Shown here: positions 24,307 through 39,700 of the stretch, piece after piece
How the letters are laid out: every line of letters begins with the position of its first letter
How positions within the stretch are numbered: the stretch's first letter is position 1
NCBI RefSeq assembly: GCF_022581195.2
Contig: NC_061482.1
Location: forward strand, 10,664,001-10,728,000
DNA from: Helicoverpa zea
Taxonomy: Eukaryota; Arthropoda; Insecta; Lepidoptera; Noctuidae
DNA: 64,000 nucleotides
Reading direction: 5' to 3'
Notes under the pieces: model-generated
The model's input: the letters and a program-made list of their open reading frames with translations, nothing else
What the model was told of the DNA's origin: nothing
The model's database searches: none
Made by a program: the position numbers and the translations under genes

Positions 24307-27300
24307 TCATTGCATCGAGCATCCCGATGCAGTTACACTATAAGCTGGCAGCATCGCGTCTGCCGGCTAGTGTACTAATCAGGTTAAACGCCAGCTTCCT
24401 CTCATCGCACTTAACCCAATATATGCCTACCACATCTACATACTCAAACCTAACATCGTTTACAGACGGTATACCATATTTCTAGACAATTACTATGATA
24501 GCATATGGCAATAATGTGACTAATATTAAGAAAAGCAATATTATTTTATTAAATTTATTTGTGGGACGCGGAAACTGGACTCGGCTAAATAAGTAGACTG
24601 GTAACAAACGTGATATTATTATGATGTTTTATAAAATTTCGTTGTTTCTATTGCTTAGGGTAATAACAAAAAAAAAACGAGTTTTCATTTGTGAAAGGCA
24701 TTTACTATTTTTAGAATGTCGTTGTTTTTAATGAAATCGATTCAAGAGAATGTTCAATTAGATATGGGCTAGTAGCGTAGCGGGTTTTATCACCGAGACT
24801 CATATAAAAGTTGTCTCGCTATTCAGCATAATGTCGGTGGCTACGGCTACGGGCGCGCTACGCCGTAGTAAATCACTACGAGTGCTGTATTTCGTAGTTG
24901 CGATGCATTTTATGCTGACGTGACGGAGCAAAATGCTGCAGTCACTATAATTGAAAATGTTTATCTATCATGGAATCGATAAAAACCTCCTTAGGAACAA
25001 ACTGATTCTAAGAATTGATATTTTTAAACTAACATTAAATAACATGAAGCCATAAATAGGTTTTGTCAATGTTGATAAATTGATATAGACTTAATAGCAA
25101 AAAAGGGATAAGCGACAGATTTATATCACTTAATTGATGGAATTTGTGCTTTTGCACGAAAACATAGCAACTTCATACATTTTGCTATGTTAAATTCGAA
25201 GTATTTATTGTTGTGTATTAAGACTGAATAACAGGAAAAACGTTATTTTGACACAAAATTGAATACCCATAACTTTTTATGAGCTCAGCGATTAATGAAT
25301 TAAGCTTCCATCTCGTTTGTGAAACTATCAAAATACGACTGTCAGAGCTCATATTACTTAAGAAATATTTTTTTTATGAAAAATCGGGCAACCTCCTATA
25401 ATCTTTTCACATAAACGAATGTGCAAATGTCTGTCGGTTAAACTTTTTTTGCATTTAAAATGTGGCTAAAACATCGATAAACATTTCACTGATAGTAACA
25501 AAATAGTCATATAAAGGGCTATATAACTGTTTGTTCAATTATAACTGAGGCAAAAATAACCTCAACTTTACACAAGGAATTAAGATACAAAAAAAAATCA
25601 AGCAATATTGTGATATAGTACAAGCTAAGAAATGATGTCGGATTATTTACAACTTTTATCATTCAGAGCAATTAAAAAATGTAAACAAAATAAAATTGAA
25701 ATTAAACTTATTATTGTTTCGGTTTTCACACTCTTTGCGGACATAAACAACCAATTTTAGGTACACGGAAAACGAATATGATATTTTTTCTTACTGTTGA
25801 ATAAAATGTGCCCTTAAAGTCTTAAGCATGAGCATTGACATGGCATCAAAATCGAGTTATCGGACAAATGTCGCAACTATGAAATCGTTCGTCGACGGTT
25901 CAAAAGAAATATAGTAAAAAGTTGTTTATTCAGCTATTATCGGGTTTTATATCGTACAAAACATAAATCAACAATATTTACAATCTAAATAATCTCCTTG
26001 AAATCGATTTGAGATTGATAGCAAAATGAACGGCGAGTTACAAAAGTGTAATCCCTGTATAACTTCGTAAAAACTATGTTAATGGAAAAATAAGCGTCTA
26101 GGAAAATGATTGGCAAAAACGGCCAAATAATTTGGTAAAAATTGCAATTGATAAGACCACAAAAACATCGGTAATGGTAAAATTATATTGAATTTTAACT
26201 GAACTTATATAGTTCATTGTCTTTTGTTTGATACCCTTAGGGCTCGCAGCCAATCAAATATTTTATCAAAAAGCCGCCGTGCTTAACAAATCCCGGACTA
26301 TACTTACTATTACATCAAATATGGACATTTACTGTCCTGGTTCTATACAACCTCTCAATACTTAACGATCTACAGCAGTAGTTCCGCTAGATATCTCTTT
26401 CAACCTCAAGTATTTTATTCACAAAGATAAATTCTCATCAAAATTATTTATATTAAAAAATAAACTGTTAATGGATTAACAACGACGTCCGTTGTGTAGG
26501 TCCAAAAATAATTTTTAGGCCCTTAACATATGCGAATAAGATTTAGGAACGAAAAGCAATATGAAAATTTAAAGTGATTAATATCAGCAATATTAAATGT
26601 AAGATTTAAACAATTATTGAGACAACGATATGTAAGAAATCGAAAATCGACAACGAATCGTTTTCATTTGTAATTAATTTGCACAACGAAAGTATAATTA
26701 AAATTATTTATTAACGCTAGTGATTTAGGCTATTCAAATTATTCATATTTATTTTATAGTTGAAAGTAGACATTTTTGGAAATCGAATTAGTCTAATTAT
26801 ATCCGTTTTGAAAACAAGGTTATATAAAAATATAATACGAATGAGCAATAATAACAGTACTTGAATTGAATTGAAGCAAGAAGAAACGGTAAATCTGATT
26901 TAATGGGTCGATAAAGTTTAGTGATAGTGTATGTAGGCTATAGCATACTAGTACATTAATTGTAAAATTATATGATAACCTTAGACAGTAGAAAGAAAGG
27001 TGATTACATAATGTGATGCATCGTAGCGAGTGGGATAGTAGCGAGTTAGAGTGAGAAACTATAGAATCACTGAAATGATTGATGTTTATTACTGAGTTTG
27101 CCTTATGAATTTTTATATAAGTGAGCTTTGACGTGTACCTAGCGTAATTGATACATTTTGACAAATTACCCCTCAACTCATCATCGGAAGTGGGTAACAA
27201 TTTATAACATTATACGTAACATGTGATTTGAAATTCCTTTAAGCAATTTCCCCGACTTTAAATTACTCTTGTCAGCAAATTAATCAAAAAGCTAAGATAC

Positions 27301-30300
27301 AGTTTTATCATCAAACTCACTTATACAAATTTGATAAATATAAAGTAAGATCACGAATATGTATTACCAAGTTTGAAAGTTTCTACGTAATGACGTATTG
27401 TTTCATAGAATATCGATTCCAACAATAATTCATAATTAATAATAACGACCAAATATTGAATGTCACTTTTGTATTTCTGCATATGTAGTTTATACTCATA
27501 TAAGGTTCACTGTTCACATTCGTCATCAGAATAAAGTTCCTGCATTGTCTTCGACATTTAAACGATATCTAATGTTTCAGTGAGCAGTGATACTTACACA
27601 TGACCAATAACTTTGCATGTATAAGGCTTAACTTATAATTTCGCTTTATACTTAAACCTATTATAAGTCAACAATATACCCATGCCACGTAGTTATTATT
27701 TCATGACCCTAAAATTTATATAATTACAGTAAGTGTAGTATGTCAATTTTTTAATTCACGTATTCCTTCCTATTATGCAATTAATATACCTAATTATACC
27801 AAAAAGTACCTACAGAGTTAGTTGATAACATTGCATGAAAAATATTATAATAGCATAGAATAATAATAAGTAAGCGTATTGATGAATTATCCCAAGTGTT
27901 GTATTTGGTGAGAAACGACGAATTTAATTTGTTTGAATTGTTTGTAATGTTGTAATGTCGGGTGCAGCGAAACTGTTTCTGTGTGAATTCCGACCTCAGT
28001 TGTGAAGCTTTGTCCTCCTCCTCACTTATTAAACTACGCAATAACAGATACTTTGAAGAGTTGAAAACGAATATTGTTAATAAAATTATTATATCATCGT
28101 GTATAGTTATAATGTAACTTATCAATAAATTAAGTTTGGTTAAGGTAAACTTACCCAAGTTGTTCTTCCGACATTATAACATTTACCTAAAATTGTTCCT
28201 AATTTTCCAAAATGAGTATTACGTGACTTTACTGCTTAGTTAATTTGAACTTTATGTATTTAATGTAAACTAAGTACCTAGGGTCCACTGCGTTACGTCA
28301 TAATGTAGATGTTTCCTAGTAAAATGTAATGATATAGTGACTTGCCTTGGGGTATTTACTTATCAGTATTGATTTTCATCTTATCTAAGTGAAATGAATC
28401 GCCAAATCTCCTAACGGTACGTTGTCATTGGACATACAAAAGTGCACACACAAAACTGTGTTCTGTTTAAAGAAATTATTGAAGCACAGATTAATTCTGA
28501 TAAGTGTTTCACCCTTTATTTTGTTTTTCTTTCGAAGGGCAAACTGTAAAAGGTCACTCGAATGAGAAAAGAAAATGCAGACGACGAACCTTTATTGTTT
28601 GACTTTAGCGAATAGACTAAATAAAGAACTTTTTGTTTGTTGATTATTTTTCTGAAACGAATATTGTTTGGTTAAGTTTGAGTTATTGAAGTGTTTTTCT
28701 AGTCTTGTTTAATGGTTTCTTGTGAACGTTTGTCGCTATCGCTGCACAAATGTAATGGTGCGGTACACAATACGTGACGAACGCAAGAATATTACTTTAC
28801 TGTAATTCTGTGAACCCGCTTGAACATAGTGTTTTGTGTTGCCTCGTGTGTTTCTTGTACAGATTTATTTTCATTATACATAAAATAAATTGTATTGTAT
28901 AGGTGTGGTTTTATTTCACTTCCCACTTTGTAAATACACGTGTGAACACCCACGTGCTCATGAATACATTCACATAATTTATACCTTTCACCTACATAAT
29001 ATTTTATCATATCATTTTTCCCAATAGTTACAACATAGTTAACAAAAACAATGTAGGTACATTGCCACTGAAAAAACAAAAAAGAACAATATCGTGGTTG
29101 TAAAACATTAAAAAATATATTGATTATCTAAACAATACTGTCTCGAAACATTTTATTCATGTGAAGAGACCATAAAATTATTTAAAAAGAATTCAAATAA
29201 TAAAGTTTATTACAGTTATTTTTCAATACATGAAATCGAGTTTTTTTTTAAAGGTAGGTAACATGAACCAGAAAAATCTGTTTTAAGTATATCATTAAAT
29301 TCAAAAGAGCTAATAGACAGTTGATAAAAGATAAAGAAAGCAGTTCCGCCCTCAAAATTTTGCAAGCTCTGCAATAGAAAGTCAGAAAATAAGTTGATCT
29401 AAGCAATCCTAAAAAAGATGGTCTTCTTAATATTTTTGGGATTACTCAATGCAGCCTATTTTCTAACTTTTTAACGACACTTACTGAGTAAAGATCCTAT
29501 GCACCTTCCAGCCTATAGCGAATGTATACTCATTACTCATGGAGATAATATCTTCCCGTAACTGAGCGCAAACATTATTTCTAAAATTACACATGTTCCC
29601 ATGTTCCTATTGTTCGTACCTCTAATCGACGCGAAGGGAGAATAGGACTACATATACATTATACTTATACATTTATCTACACATGGGTATATGGCAGAGC
29701 ATCATGACACACCGCTTTCTCTTTCAGCGAAAATACCCGAAGGAAACCGAAAAAAGGGATCGAACAGGGGACGATAATTAGGCCACAACTTGTAAGGAAT
29801 ATTAATAAGATTATTGCCTGAGTAAACGTGACAGAATAATCTGTATAACTAACTGAATAAAAGGCATTTTATTGATACAGTTTATCGATCTAATTAAGGT
29901 ATTATAACCAATTTAATACGCGAGGTCCACCGAATTTATTAGTGTGAACTTGACATTAGCCGATCAATTTAGCAGATAAGGTATCATGATCATATTAATT
30001 TACTTTGATTAGCTCGATCAGATATCGGTATATGGCTATGCGAAAAAAATGGCAATTATAGAACCACTAAAGAAAATTGAATAATACATTTTAGCTGAAG
30101 GTACTTTTTTCTTTACGCGTTCACATAGTCTGCCTGGAGAAACAACGAGCGACACCTACTGGAAATTATATGTTACTCTAATTTCAAGGCGCGTGGCCGC
30201 GTCTAATCATGACTATACATACCTAATCAGTTATGTTCAAACAAATCAACAGATGTCCAGTTCATTGTTAGATAAATAATAACCGAAGTAGGAAATTATA

Positions 30301-30369
30301 AAAGCAAAGAAATAAGTTATTCCATTCAGTTTATTAATAGTAAACTGTTTGTTTACTTTCGAATCAGCT
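24307..30369. other. Gene-free AT-rich stretch
   Basis: Nothing coding recognised. A degenerate CTACG patch lies at about 24770-24905. Just right of the broken frame, 24312-24400 contains short inverted pairs (gcatcgagcatcccgatgc; gctggcagc). The rest is AT-rich with scattered AATAAA hexamers and open frames of random character. Part may belong to a very long scratch 3' UTR. Confidence 0.4.
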
Positions 30370-30616
30370 GGCGTCTAGCGTCCTTAATTGACCGCTAGCT
30401 ACTGTAGATGGCGCAGTGGTCGCGTCGCAGCTGACTGGGGTGGGAAACAACGCCGTTGCTAGGCAACCCTCCCCCAAGCAGCCACCCGTCCCCCACTACG
30501 AGAGGGGGCTGCCTCATCCCTCACTCGCTGAAGTCCCTCCCACCAGCCACGCGGTTGCAACACGTGGCGCAAACTTTACAGCGAAACAAGATCATGCTAC
30601 TAATTTAGTACGGTAG
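30370..30616. promoter_or_regulatory. GC-rich island with X-box-like RFX site
   Basis: About 240 bp of GC/C-rich DNA stands in AT-rich surroundings. At 30455-30467 the sequence GTTGCTAGGCAAC fits the RFX X-box consensus RYYNYY-N(1-3)-RRNRAC and is almost palindromic. No confident coding exon adjoins it; a + open frame across it starts with GTG and has no recognisable domain. It could be a promoter or enhancer core, possibly of a ciliary or neuronal transcript, but no target gene is visible. Confidence 0.3.
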
Positions 30617-33600
30617 ATTGTAAACACACCAATAGATTTAAGAATAAACGTTTATTTGTGCATAAGGTTAATACAGAATTTTAAGTACACTTTATTATCT
30701 ACAGTGCTAAATAAAATTGCCAGCTAAAATTCTTTCATTCTCATCACAATATTACGTAAGTTAAATATGAAATGGACGAGAAGCCATTTTGAATACGATG
30801 TCTGCCTATGCATCAATGGTATTTGTCTATCGATAACAAGATAATAAATATCCTATTAATAATATTTTTTGTGACTAAACATTAAGACCCGTATATTTTG
30901 TACCTACAAAATTATACATATAATGATTTCTAGTGATTAACTTCAAAGCTTAAACTATCAAAGTACCGACTTAAAAGGCATAACATTTGAGCGATATAAA
31001 GGCAACCCGTTGGACGTCTACATTTGACAATAACGGGCCGTCTCATACACATAGTTAGACCCATTTTCACCGACAACTTAAACGACCGTTTTTTCTTAAA
31101 ACATTGCTTTGAAAATGGAATTAGATACAATGACATAATAAACAAATGTTTTACAGCATTTTCACAGCATGTTTTTTTAGTTTTTATAGCATCCATGGCA
31201 GACTGCCCGTAAAAGAAGTTTTGTTTAAATGGCTTATATTCACGTAAGTGTCACAAATCAATATGATGAAATTGTCGATGAACTTGGGCCCTAGTTGAAC
31301 AATTTTATTAATCACAGCTTACCTTATGCCAGGTACGAAAAATTCTACTGCTTGGTCAGCTCGGCTTCGAAGCTTCAGTGGTAGCGAAGCAGGAATGTTC
31401 GTTGTTCTTATTTCTATAAAGCAGGTACTTCAGCTACTCTCAGGAGAACCTCTAGCAGGTCCCCACGTGACCGACCTATTTAAATGAACATTGATTAAGA
31501 TTTCCACTCGAAAACGACAATCTTAAAGTGTGTTGAACCCTAGATATAGAATAGCATCTAGATAGATCGGCAATCGAAGGATGATAGTGAAGCCAAACAT
31601 GAAATACATCTGTTGAGCAACTTTTACACGTCTACTCAATTAAAGAATCTGTATATAAGGTTTTTCTTGATTTTGATCATAGAACATTAAAAAGCATGGC
31701 GGGTTTTGTTGCGTTTGATACATACGGAGCCGCCTCCAAAGTACGTGCGATTAGAATCTTACCACAAATGTGGTTGTCTGTCACGCATTGCCAATCTATT
31801 TAATTGTAGTAGAATCCTGAAACTATGCTTCAACCAGTATGTATAAGATGTCCAACTATTGAGAATACAGATTTGAATATTATTTATTGTTGGACATTCT
31901 TGCTTGTATGCTTACGTCTAGATTTACAAACCAGGACCTATCCTGCAGAGCAGAAAATATAAGAAACATTAGCTCAAGTCGACATTAAAATTGGATCTTT
32001 AAAAAACTTCAAGTCACGATAAACTATCATTCAATTATCTTTGTATGAATTATTTTAATGCACAATTAAATAGCTTAGCTTATCGTGTACTCTTATATTT
32101 TAGTTCTTAAGTCTATGAACTACTGCAGGGCCGAGAGATGCCGGGGGGTTTGAAGCCTGGGTACAACATTCAATTGAAAATTTTTAACATAAATAATAAG
32201 CATTATTGCATTCTCTTGCGTTGTTTGCTCTAGCAAGAATAAGAAGGCAGGTGCATGATCTTATAATTTAATTAAACGTAAGTTGGCCTAGGTACCTAAT
32301 ATAACTAGGAAAATAAAACAATAACATAATTTTCAGCATCTTTAATTGCAATTAAAACAGAAAAAATATCAGTAATCAATATTATGTAGTATTATTACAT
32401 GACTTTTTTACGTTTAATATGACTCAAATTTATAAAAAAAAAGATTATTATAAGTCCCGATTTTTACAATACAAAAAAGTAAATAAATAAAAAATAATTT
32501 CCATAAAATAATATTGCAGAAGTCAATATACGAAATGATTAATTACAAACCCATTAATGCTAGTTTGGTATTATTACTCTGTATAAAGTAAATAGGTTAC
32601 AACATACAAACAACGTATTATCACTTCTACATATTGTTTCAATAAACGCAAGTCATTTAACATAGATGTGACCTATTTGTACATTTTGTAGCCAATCTAC
32701 TGACTGTTCACAGCGTGGAAATGAAAGAAGTTTTAACATAAAAAAGTCGTAGAACTTCGTGTAAAACTCCTTCCATTACAACACAGTAATATCCTTCGCA
32801 GGAATCATTTAGACGGAGCTAATAAATTTTGATGTCACAGTTTACACAATGAAGTAACAGGAAACGAAAATAATTACAAAAGTAAGTACAAATAAAAATA
32901 ATAGCCAATTCATAACATAATTTTCAATTTCAACACGTATTATGCGTTTTCAGTCATATTATACGTTAAGTTCGATTCACACGCGGTAACTCTTGCATCT
33001 GCATTTAAGTGACCAACGAACCGCCTAAAATAGTGGTTTTAGAACCTCGGCCGGTAAAGATTGGTATCTAACTAAGCACACCTATAATATCAGATCACAA
33101 ATATCTAGTATTCACAGACAAGTGTCTCTCGGTACATTACCTAGCTATCGTTTGTTTAACGTGAGAACATCTCAGTTGTTAGCAAAACGCACCCTAGCAA
33201 TAGCATCGAAATACACCTAGCACTTAGATACAAACAGACACGAACAAAGACAATCTACGTTCAGTACATAAAGCCTTCTTGACTTAGTTCTCCTTTAACA
33301 AGGCATACGCAGACGATCTATCGCTTGAGTAACTAAATAAACTCAACGTTATCCGTCGCATTGCAAAGCTGGGTTCAAATATTTATCTTAGCCCTAAGTA
33401 AAACCTGCTTCATAATCTATTCGCATTATGACCCAGCGTAAAGGCCATTAGTATTTCTCTCATATTTGCTAGAAGTAATCTCATCGCCGTCATCTGACCG
33501 AGGTGCTACTTCTTATAAGATAGAAGAGCTTCCGCGCGCGGTTTTGTGGAGCAGACACCATGAAACGCTACTTAAGTTCGTTTATGAAAATGTTATCACA

Positions 33601-36600
33601 AATGTACCGATGTTTTGTCCGCGTATCACCGGGCACTCGTGAGCCGCTGCTGAGCACCCACGCGGCAACAGCGAGTACTGCGTGATCAACCTCGATTACA
33701 GCTACGTTAGCAAAACAATGTAAGCCTATCTAAATTTACAATACTATGTCGATATTTTGACTAGCACTTACAGTCAACGATGGTTCAGGATTTAACTGGC
33801 CAATGGGAACGAATCGAAAACTACGCGAGTACATCGATTCGAGCTGTCCTAAAATGGTTCGCTTGTCGACTTTTGTTAATATTAATTATGATATTTTAAA
33901 AGGTGAACACTTTTATTTGAATGCAATGTAGATAATAATTACAAAATTCCAAGATCTATTTACTTCAAATTCCATTCTAGGCACGCCACAAGAACCTATC
34001 ACTACTGCTATTAAAATACGGTTGTATTTAAAGATTGTTTAATATTGCAGTAACCCGGAAAGAGACGTTATCTACGTGTATTAGCACAACTGTTTGTCAA
34101 CTAGTCTATTATAGTGTATATATTATTAGCAATAATTATTTGTAAAATAATATTAATTGGTAATTGTTTTATGGTTAATAATGATAAAATAATGCAAAAC
34201 CTTCTCAAGTAGAATGTGTTAGCGTATGAAAATAATATAAGGATGTTTGATAATGTGTGCGAAAGCGTTCTGAACTAAATAAGTAGGTCTACACATAGAA
34301 ACGACATAAAGCGAGGGTTCACTACATCGCATGTGACATGGACCGGTGACAGCATCTACCTGAAAGATAGCCAAACTGCAGACTCATGAATATTTCACTT
34401 TTCAATCAGAAGCCCACACTAAGCTGTTTTCGTCTATACACCCTCGAACCAGCGTTCGCTGTAATCTTTTGTTTAATAACTTAATATATTAACGTTATGA
34501 TCCATATAGCACTAATTAAAACTATAACTTCCAATAGAATATGAGTACACACGAGCAGAAAAACGTGTCGAATGTATTTACAAAAATAACTGTTACTTTA
34601 CATGAAGGTTATTTAATGAGTCGTGTAAATAATTATGATTTTGTTACACGAACCGTGCGGCGCATTCAGGCCAATAACTTTGGTACCCAAGTACTGTTAC
34701 ATTATTGTAGCTAGACCTGATGCGAGCACTATGATATTTATTGAATAAAGCAGCGTTATACGAATGCCACCATTATATTCGTGTATCGTGTGCTCCAGTT
34801 ATATTATATTCCCCAGATATTAGTGATGGCTACATTCACGTGTGACATAGTGAATACAATAGAATATTATATACCTAATCTATTTATGCACCATAAGTCA
34901 TTTGATAAAAATAACACCAGCAACTACTAAAATGAAAAATAATAAAAATAATTTCATAGCATACGTTAAAAAGATTCAGTCGAAATAAAATTTCCTACTT
35001 ACCTCGAGAGCGATACACTTGCTTAGAAATTCATAAAATACAAGTAAGCTATATCATAAAATTCAATGTATATGTATTAATTAATAAATCCATTAATCGC
35101 AAGAGTATCGCCCCACATCTAAAATAATTAAAATTTTAAATGAAATAATTTCAATTCATTACATAAAAATCTAAAAATAAATTAAAGTATAAAATTGTGA
35201 TGCAGATGACAACACAGCCGAAATGGTCACATTCCTTGAGAAAATTTATAATAACTATCGTGTATTTATTATTATAATATAATGTTCAATATATTTTTTT
35301 AAACTAACTAACACTACTAAAACGTATTATTTGGTGGTTACATCTTGTACATAATTTTAATGAGATTAAGCTTGGACAGAGGTCGACACAACTTAAAGAA
35401 AAACATCGCCCTCGGCCAAGCGATTCTTGACGTGAGCAATATTAAATAACGACTATAGCGCCAAGAAACCATATAGCCAAATATTAAGCACACATAGTAA
35501 CTATATGAATGATACAATGTAGTAGTGTATATAACTTAGTTATATAATGCCATGTGAGACATCACGATCGGACATGTGTGTGTGAAGTGATCAACACATT
35601 TAGTTACACATTACTCGTTAATTTAGGATATGTATGACGGTACTCCTTTGAAGAGTAACAATAACAAATTAGCAGACCTTATATCATCCTGTCCATTGCA
35701 CAATCATTCCCCATATAAGCATATCCTATATTAATAAATAATGCAAATAGGATAAAAATGGATACGAAGGACACCACACATAAATCAATTCCTAATTGCG
35801 TTTGCAACCAAACACGTGAGATATAAAACTTTACTTAAGAAAATACTGATCGACCGACACTTCGCTTATCCTTTTGCTTCGACGGTTTGGAGATGTGACA
35901 GAGAGTACAACTATAACACAGATTACAGGAAATAGAGAAGGGTACATTCATAAGGTCAGGTTGACATTAAGCTATTACATATCTCGATATTAAATAAGAC
36001 AATTAACATTTGTGACTGCTTAGATCTTACACATAATAACTTGATGTCAGATTAACTTACAGCAGGACAGAACAGAAACATTCACTTAAATAATAACACA
36101 GATAAAGAACGAAGTGAATCAATCCGACACAGAATCTAATACACATCAATCTACGGGGTACATCATAGGTTCATGCACGGAATGACAGTTTCAAACAGCT
36201 TCAAACATATAAAGGTATATTCGCGGAGAACAAAATGACTAGCGGAGATGTTGTAAAGGAAAATTTCCAAAGAAAGTAGCGCGCCAAAATGCGGGTGTTC
36301 AGGGGACGATATATGTTGCTGGCTCCTACTCATACGCCTTCTTTACCAATCAATAAATACCAATCTTAGACAGATCAGACAAGAAACCCGAACCTCCCGT
36401 TAGTTCTAGTAACTGATCACGCCTGCCGTACTTGACCTACAAGAAGGCGACCGACCTACCAGCCTTGTGTCATCTCCGCTAATCTTTCCTTCGTCCGTGG
36501 GCATATTCCATGCATCTCCATAACCGTCGTCCTATTGTAAATCCTCGAGGATAACTACGTAACTTACGCGTTGATGAGCGTCGCTGGTTTGGTGGACGTA

Positions 36601-36653
36601 CACACATATACATAGTCCGAATCGGAGTCGAGTCGCACACGGCTGGCCTTGCG
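30617..36653. other. Gene-free stretch, right part probably syd 3' UTR
   Basis: No coding region recognised. Sequence immediately left of the syd stop (36654) is the minus-strand 3' UTR for an unknown length. Minus-strand AATAAA hexamers (TTTATT on +) occur at 35265-35270 and 34737-34742 among others. No repeat is obvious between about 32.6 and 36.6 kb. Confidence 0.4.
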
Positions 36654-36775
36654 TTAGGCGGTCGCGACTTGCCACACTATCAAATGGCTCTTGGAAGCGC
36701 GCTCGGCCAGCGAACTGTGGCCGCTCGAAGCGCCGTCCTCGGCCACTACCACACTGTCCTCCATTTCCGAGTCCG
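36654..36775 (-). CDS. syd: syd terminal coding exon (21st in window)
   Basis: Acceptor 'tttgcag' precedes 36775. It encodes 39 residues plus TAA (36654-36656): an acidic Ser-rich stretch, then SHLIVWQVATA, equivalent to SHIIVWQVSYTPE at the end of human JIP3. The C-terminus is slightly shorter than the human one. Confidence 0.93.
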
Positions 36776-39700
36776 CTGCAAATTAAACTTACACTGATTA
36801 TTTTGTCTAAATAACGTAACATTACATACTTCACAAATTCCCAGTGATATGTTGAACCTGAAAATTTTTGCATCGTGGCTTCCAATAACATATTATTATC
36901 TAGGCTTTAAAAAGACGATGGGAATTTTGTTAGAATGATAAATATAGACAAGTGAAAAAAAAAATTGAACTTCACAATAAAGAGAAAAGAGCTATTTTTT
37001 ATTTCAGTTGCTGCTGTGACATGTAATGATCAGCGTGTTCCTACCACATTTAAGGAAACACGTGATAAAGAACTTTATGTGTGTAGACAAACTGTATACT
37101 TCGTATTACAGCAAGGTTTCTGCTGCATCTCCCAAAAATGTTGCTAGAACATTACAAAACAAAAGTGCATCACTACAGCACGTAAAATCGTCTTTTGTTT
37201 AGCGACATCAAAGCGAAGAGAAATAACACATTCAGAGTTGTTATTCATTATCTTACAAGTAGTCTATCGTACATTGAACACAGAAACTGTCTGTTAATAT
37301 TTACATGACTATATACTGGTATTAGCAATATACACGTTAGCAATATTAAGAACATAATCATTTAACGTTATGTTACATCGTGCTCGCCTGCCGACGAATG
37401 TGTTACACCGAAAACCAATGTGTTAGTACTGAGTTTAGTGGTAAGTTGAAATGAGTCTAATATGCGTGAACTGATGGTATGATGTGAGGTTTTGACAGAC
37501 TACTCAAACACATAAAGCGTGACATATTTCCATATACCAACGTCTATCTGGTGTATAAATGCTGGCAGATTTTCTCCTCTGCCTTATACACTTGTAAGCA
37601 ATGACAGCTGTCAAAACCTCGATTATGAAGACCCATTGTATGTCGAAGTTAAACGTGAACTACATGCTTTTGTTAGCTTCAGTGTTATGTATCAGCAAGC
37701 AATCATGCTGGTTTTATTCTAAAATGTAACGTACCAGTGATAAATATAAATTAATTATGCTACGTTCAGGTACGTTCAGGAGTCTCTTAAGACCTGCCAT
37801 ACAATGACGTGGGAGGCTGTGTCACGTATGTCATCAGCATGCTCTTCTATATCGGCAAAAGAAAAAAACCGGGGAAATTAAAATCATTAACTGCATTATG
37901 CCTATTCAGTTCGTATTTTCCACTAAAACTGTGAGAGAATATTTTTTGTTAAGTACTGTTTATTTTACAATACATAGCAGTCTTGATTTTTTTTATTTTG
38001 TTTTGATAAATGCTTCTGCTTTGCTCTAAAGTAAAAATACTAATTTGACGAATAAAAATTGCAAGCTAAAACAAAACAAAAACGTCCACACCACGTGTTA
38101 GACAAATGATCATACCAAACATCAACACATTTTAGTAGAAAACACCTGAAATTCAAATCAAACAATAGGCACAAATCCTTATGATAACGCTTTACTCCTA
38201 CATTTAAAATAAAACGAATCTTATTACTATGCGTTGAAGCGTATAAGCGTCATACTATAGTCTACTATTATTAAGCAAAGCTCACTAAACGCAATGGGGA
38301 TGAGTTTTAAACTACACTAACGTGCATATTGCTTGTTTTGATTTAGTTTTAAATAGCTATGGTCGAGTTTCATGGATGAATGTATGCTTATAGAATTATA
38401 CTCCTAATTATGGCTAGTTTCTCATGTACTGTAGCGATTCAAAATCGACGCCGTTTTGGTGAAATAGTGTAATGGTCGAAATCGCATTTTTTTGTCGATT
38501 TTTGATTCAGTATTTAAAAATGGGACAAGAGAAAAACACCGTTGACTCAAGGCGCTTTTGTAACAGACATTGGCTATCAATAATAAACTACAAGAACCAT
38601 TTCATAAAAAAACGTCAAGTCAAATGCAGTTAAATTAACAGAATAACAAAAGTCTATTGGTTGTTTAAAAACTCCTCGTGGAGGCTGGGTCTAATTTCTG
38701 TTACCTCTGCTGTACGTACGAACAAATAATACTTCTAGCATTAGCTTACCATGTATATGAGCAAATATGTTTAAATATCAATACTACAACTCTTTACGAT
38801 TTTGCTTACACGTATCAAGTAAAATCATGCTAGCTGTGATACATTGTCATATACGTTGACGAAAATTTAGCATTTTAGTACACAATAATGGTTGACTGTC
38901 AGTATAAATATAATGACGTGATGGTTTTTTGTAAACGTATTAGAATTGTTGATTCATTAAAATGATCTTATTAAGATGATTTTCGGAGCCTGGTACGAAT
39001 TTGTTAATTTATTAACAAACTTCAGTCATCAGTTAGTCAATATCAATGCATTGCATATCTCATTGCGCACTTGAACGACTCTGCCGATACCCAGCAAAAA
39101 TTATATCATTCAAATATTATTTGAAGACTCTTATGCGCGAATTATATTATTTATGCCTGGAGGAACGGAGTCGTCAGTTTGCTATGACCTTCTTCCACCT
39201 AACCTTTATCCTTAATATCGTGCAAATATCGACACAGACTTTACATAACCGACTTGCTACCTGACGCCTGACACTCATACACTTATTACTAATAATGAGA
39301 TGCATTAACGGCAGTATGAAGGCAAAAAAACATACCTATTCTGAAGTCAATATATCCTTCGCCACCCGATATAACCAGCATCGGTGGCATAGTCGGTGAA
39401 TGTCGTCTCGGAGACTCGGGGGTACGAGCTGGTGAGCCGGCGACTCCGGGAACTGCCACGAAGAATGTTACGGCGTCCCGGTGGCCGTGGAAACTAAGCT
39501 GTGCTTGCGCCATTGAGCACCACGGTATGTTGCCGGTAGGACATGCCGCTATGGCCGCTGTGGAACAAGTTTTAGTTTAGTATGCTATAGTTCGGCCATT
39601 CAGAGAATGCGTTCCTGACACGTCGCGATTGAACTGACGACGTAACTTTGCAATGGCGTTGCAGTTACGATAAAAATATTTTTGCTGGTTGTTTACCGTT

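Noticed and set aside
26820..28158. Long minus-strand frames (126 and 122 codons) in AT-rich DNA
   Set aside because: Ser/Ile/Asn-rich random composition, no splice context or domain, and similar to AT-rich background.
30416..30616. 66-codon + frame in the GC island
   Set aside because: GTG start and Pro/Ala-rich random composition; better viewed as regulatory sequence.
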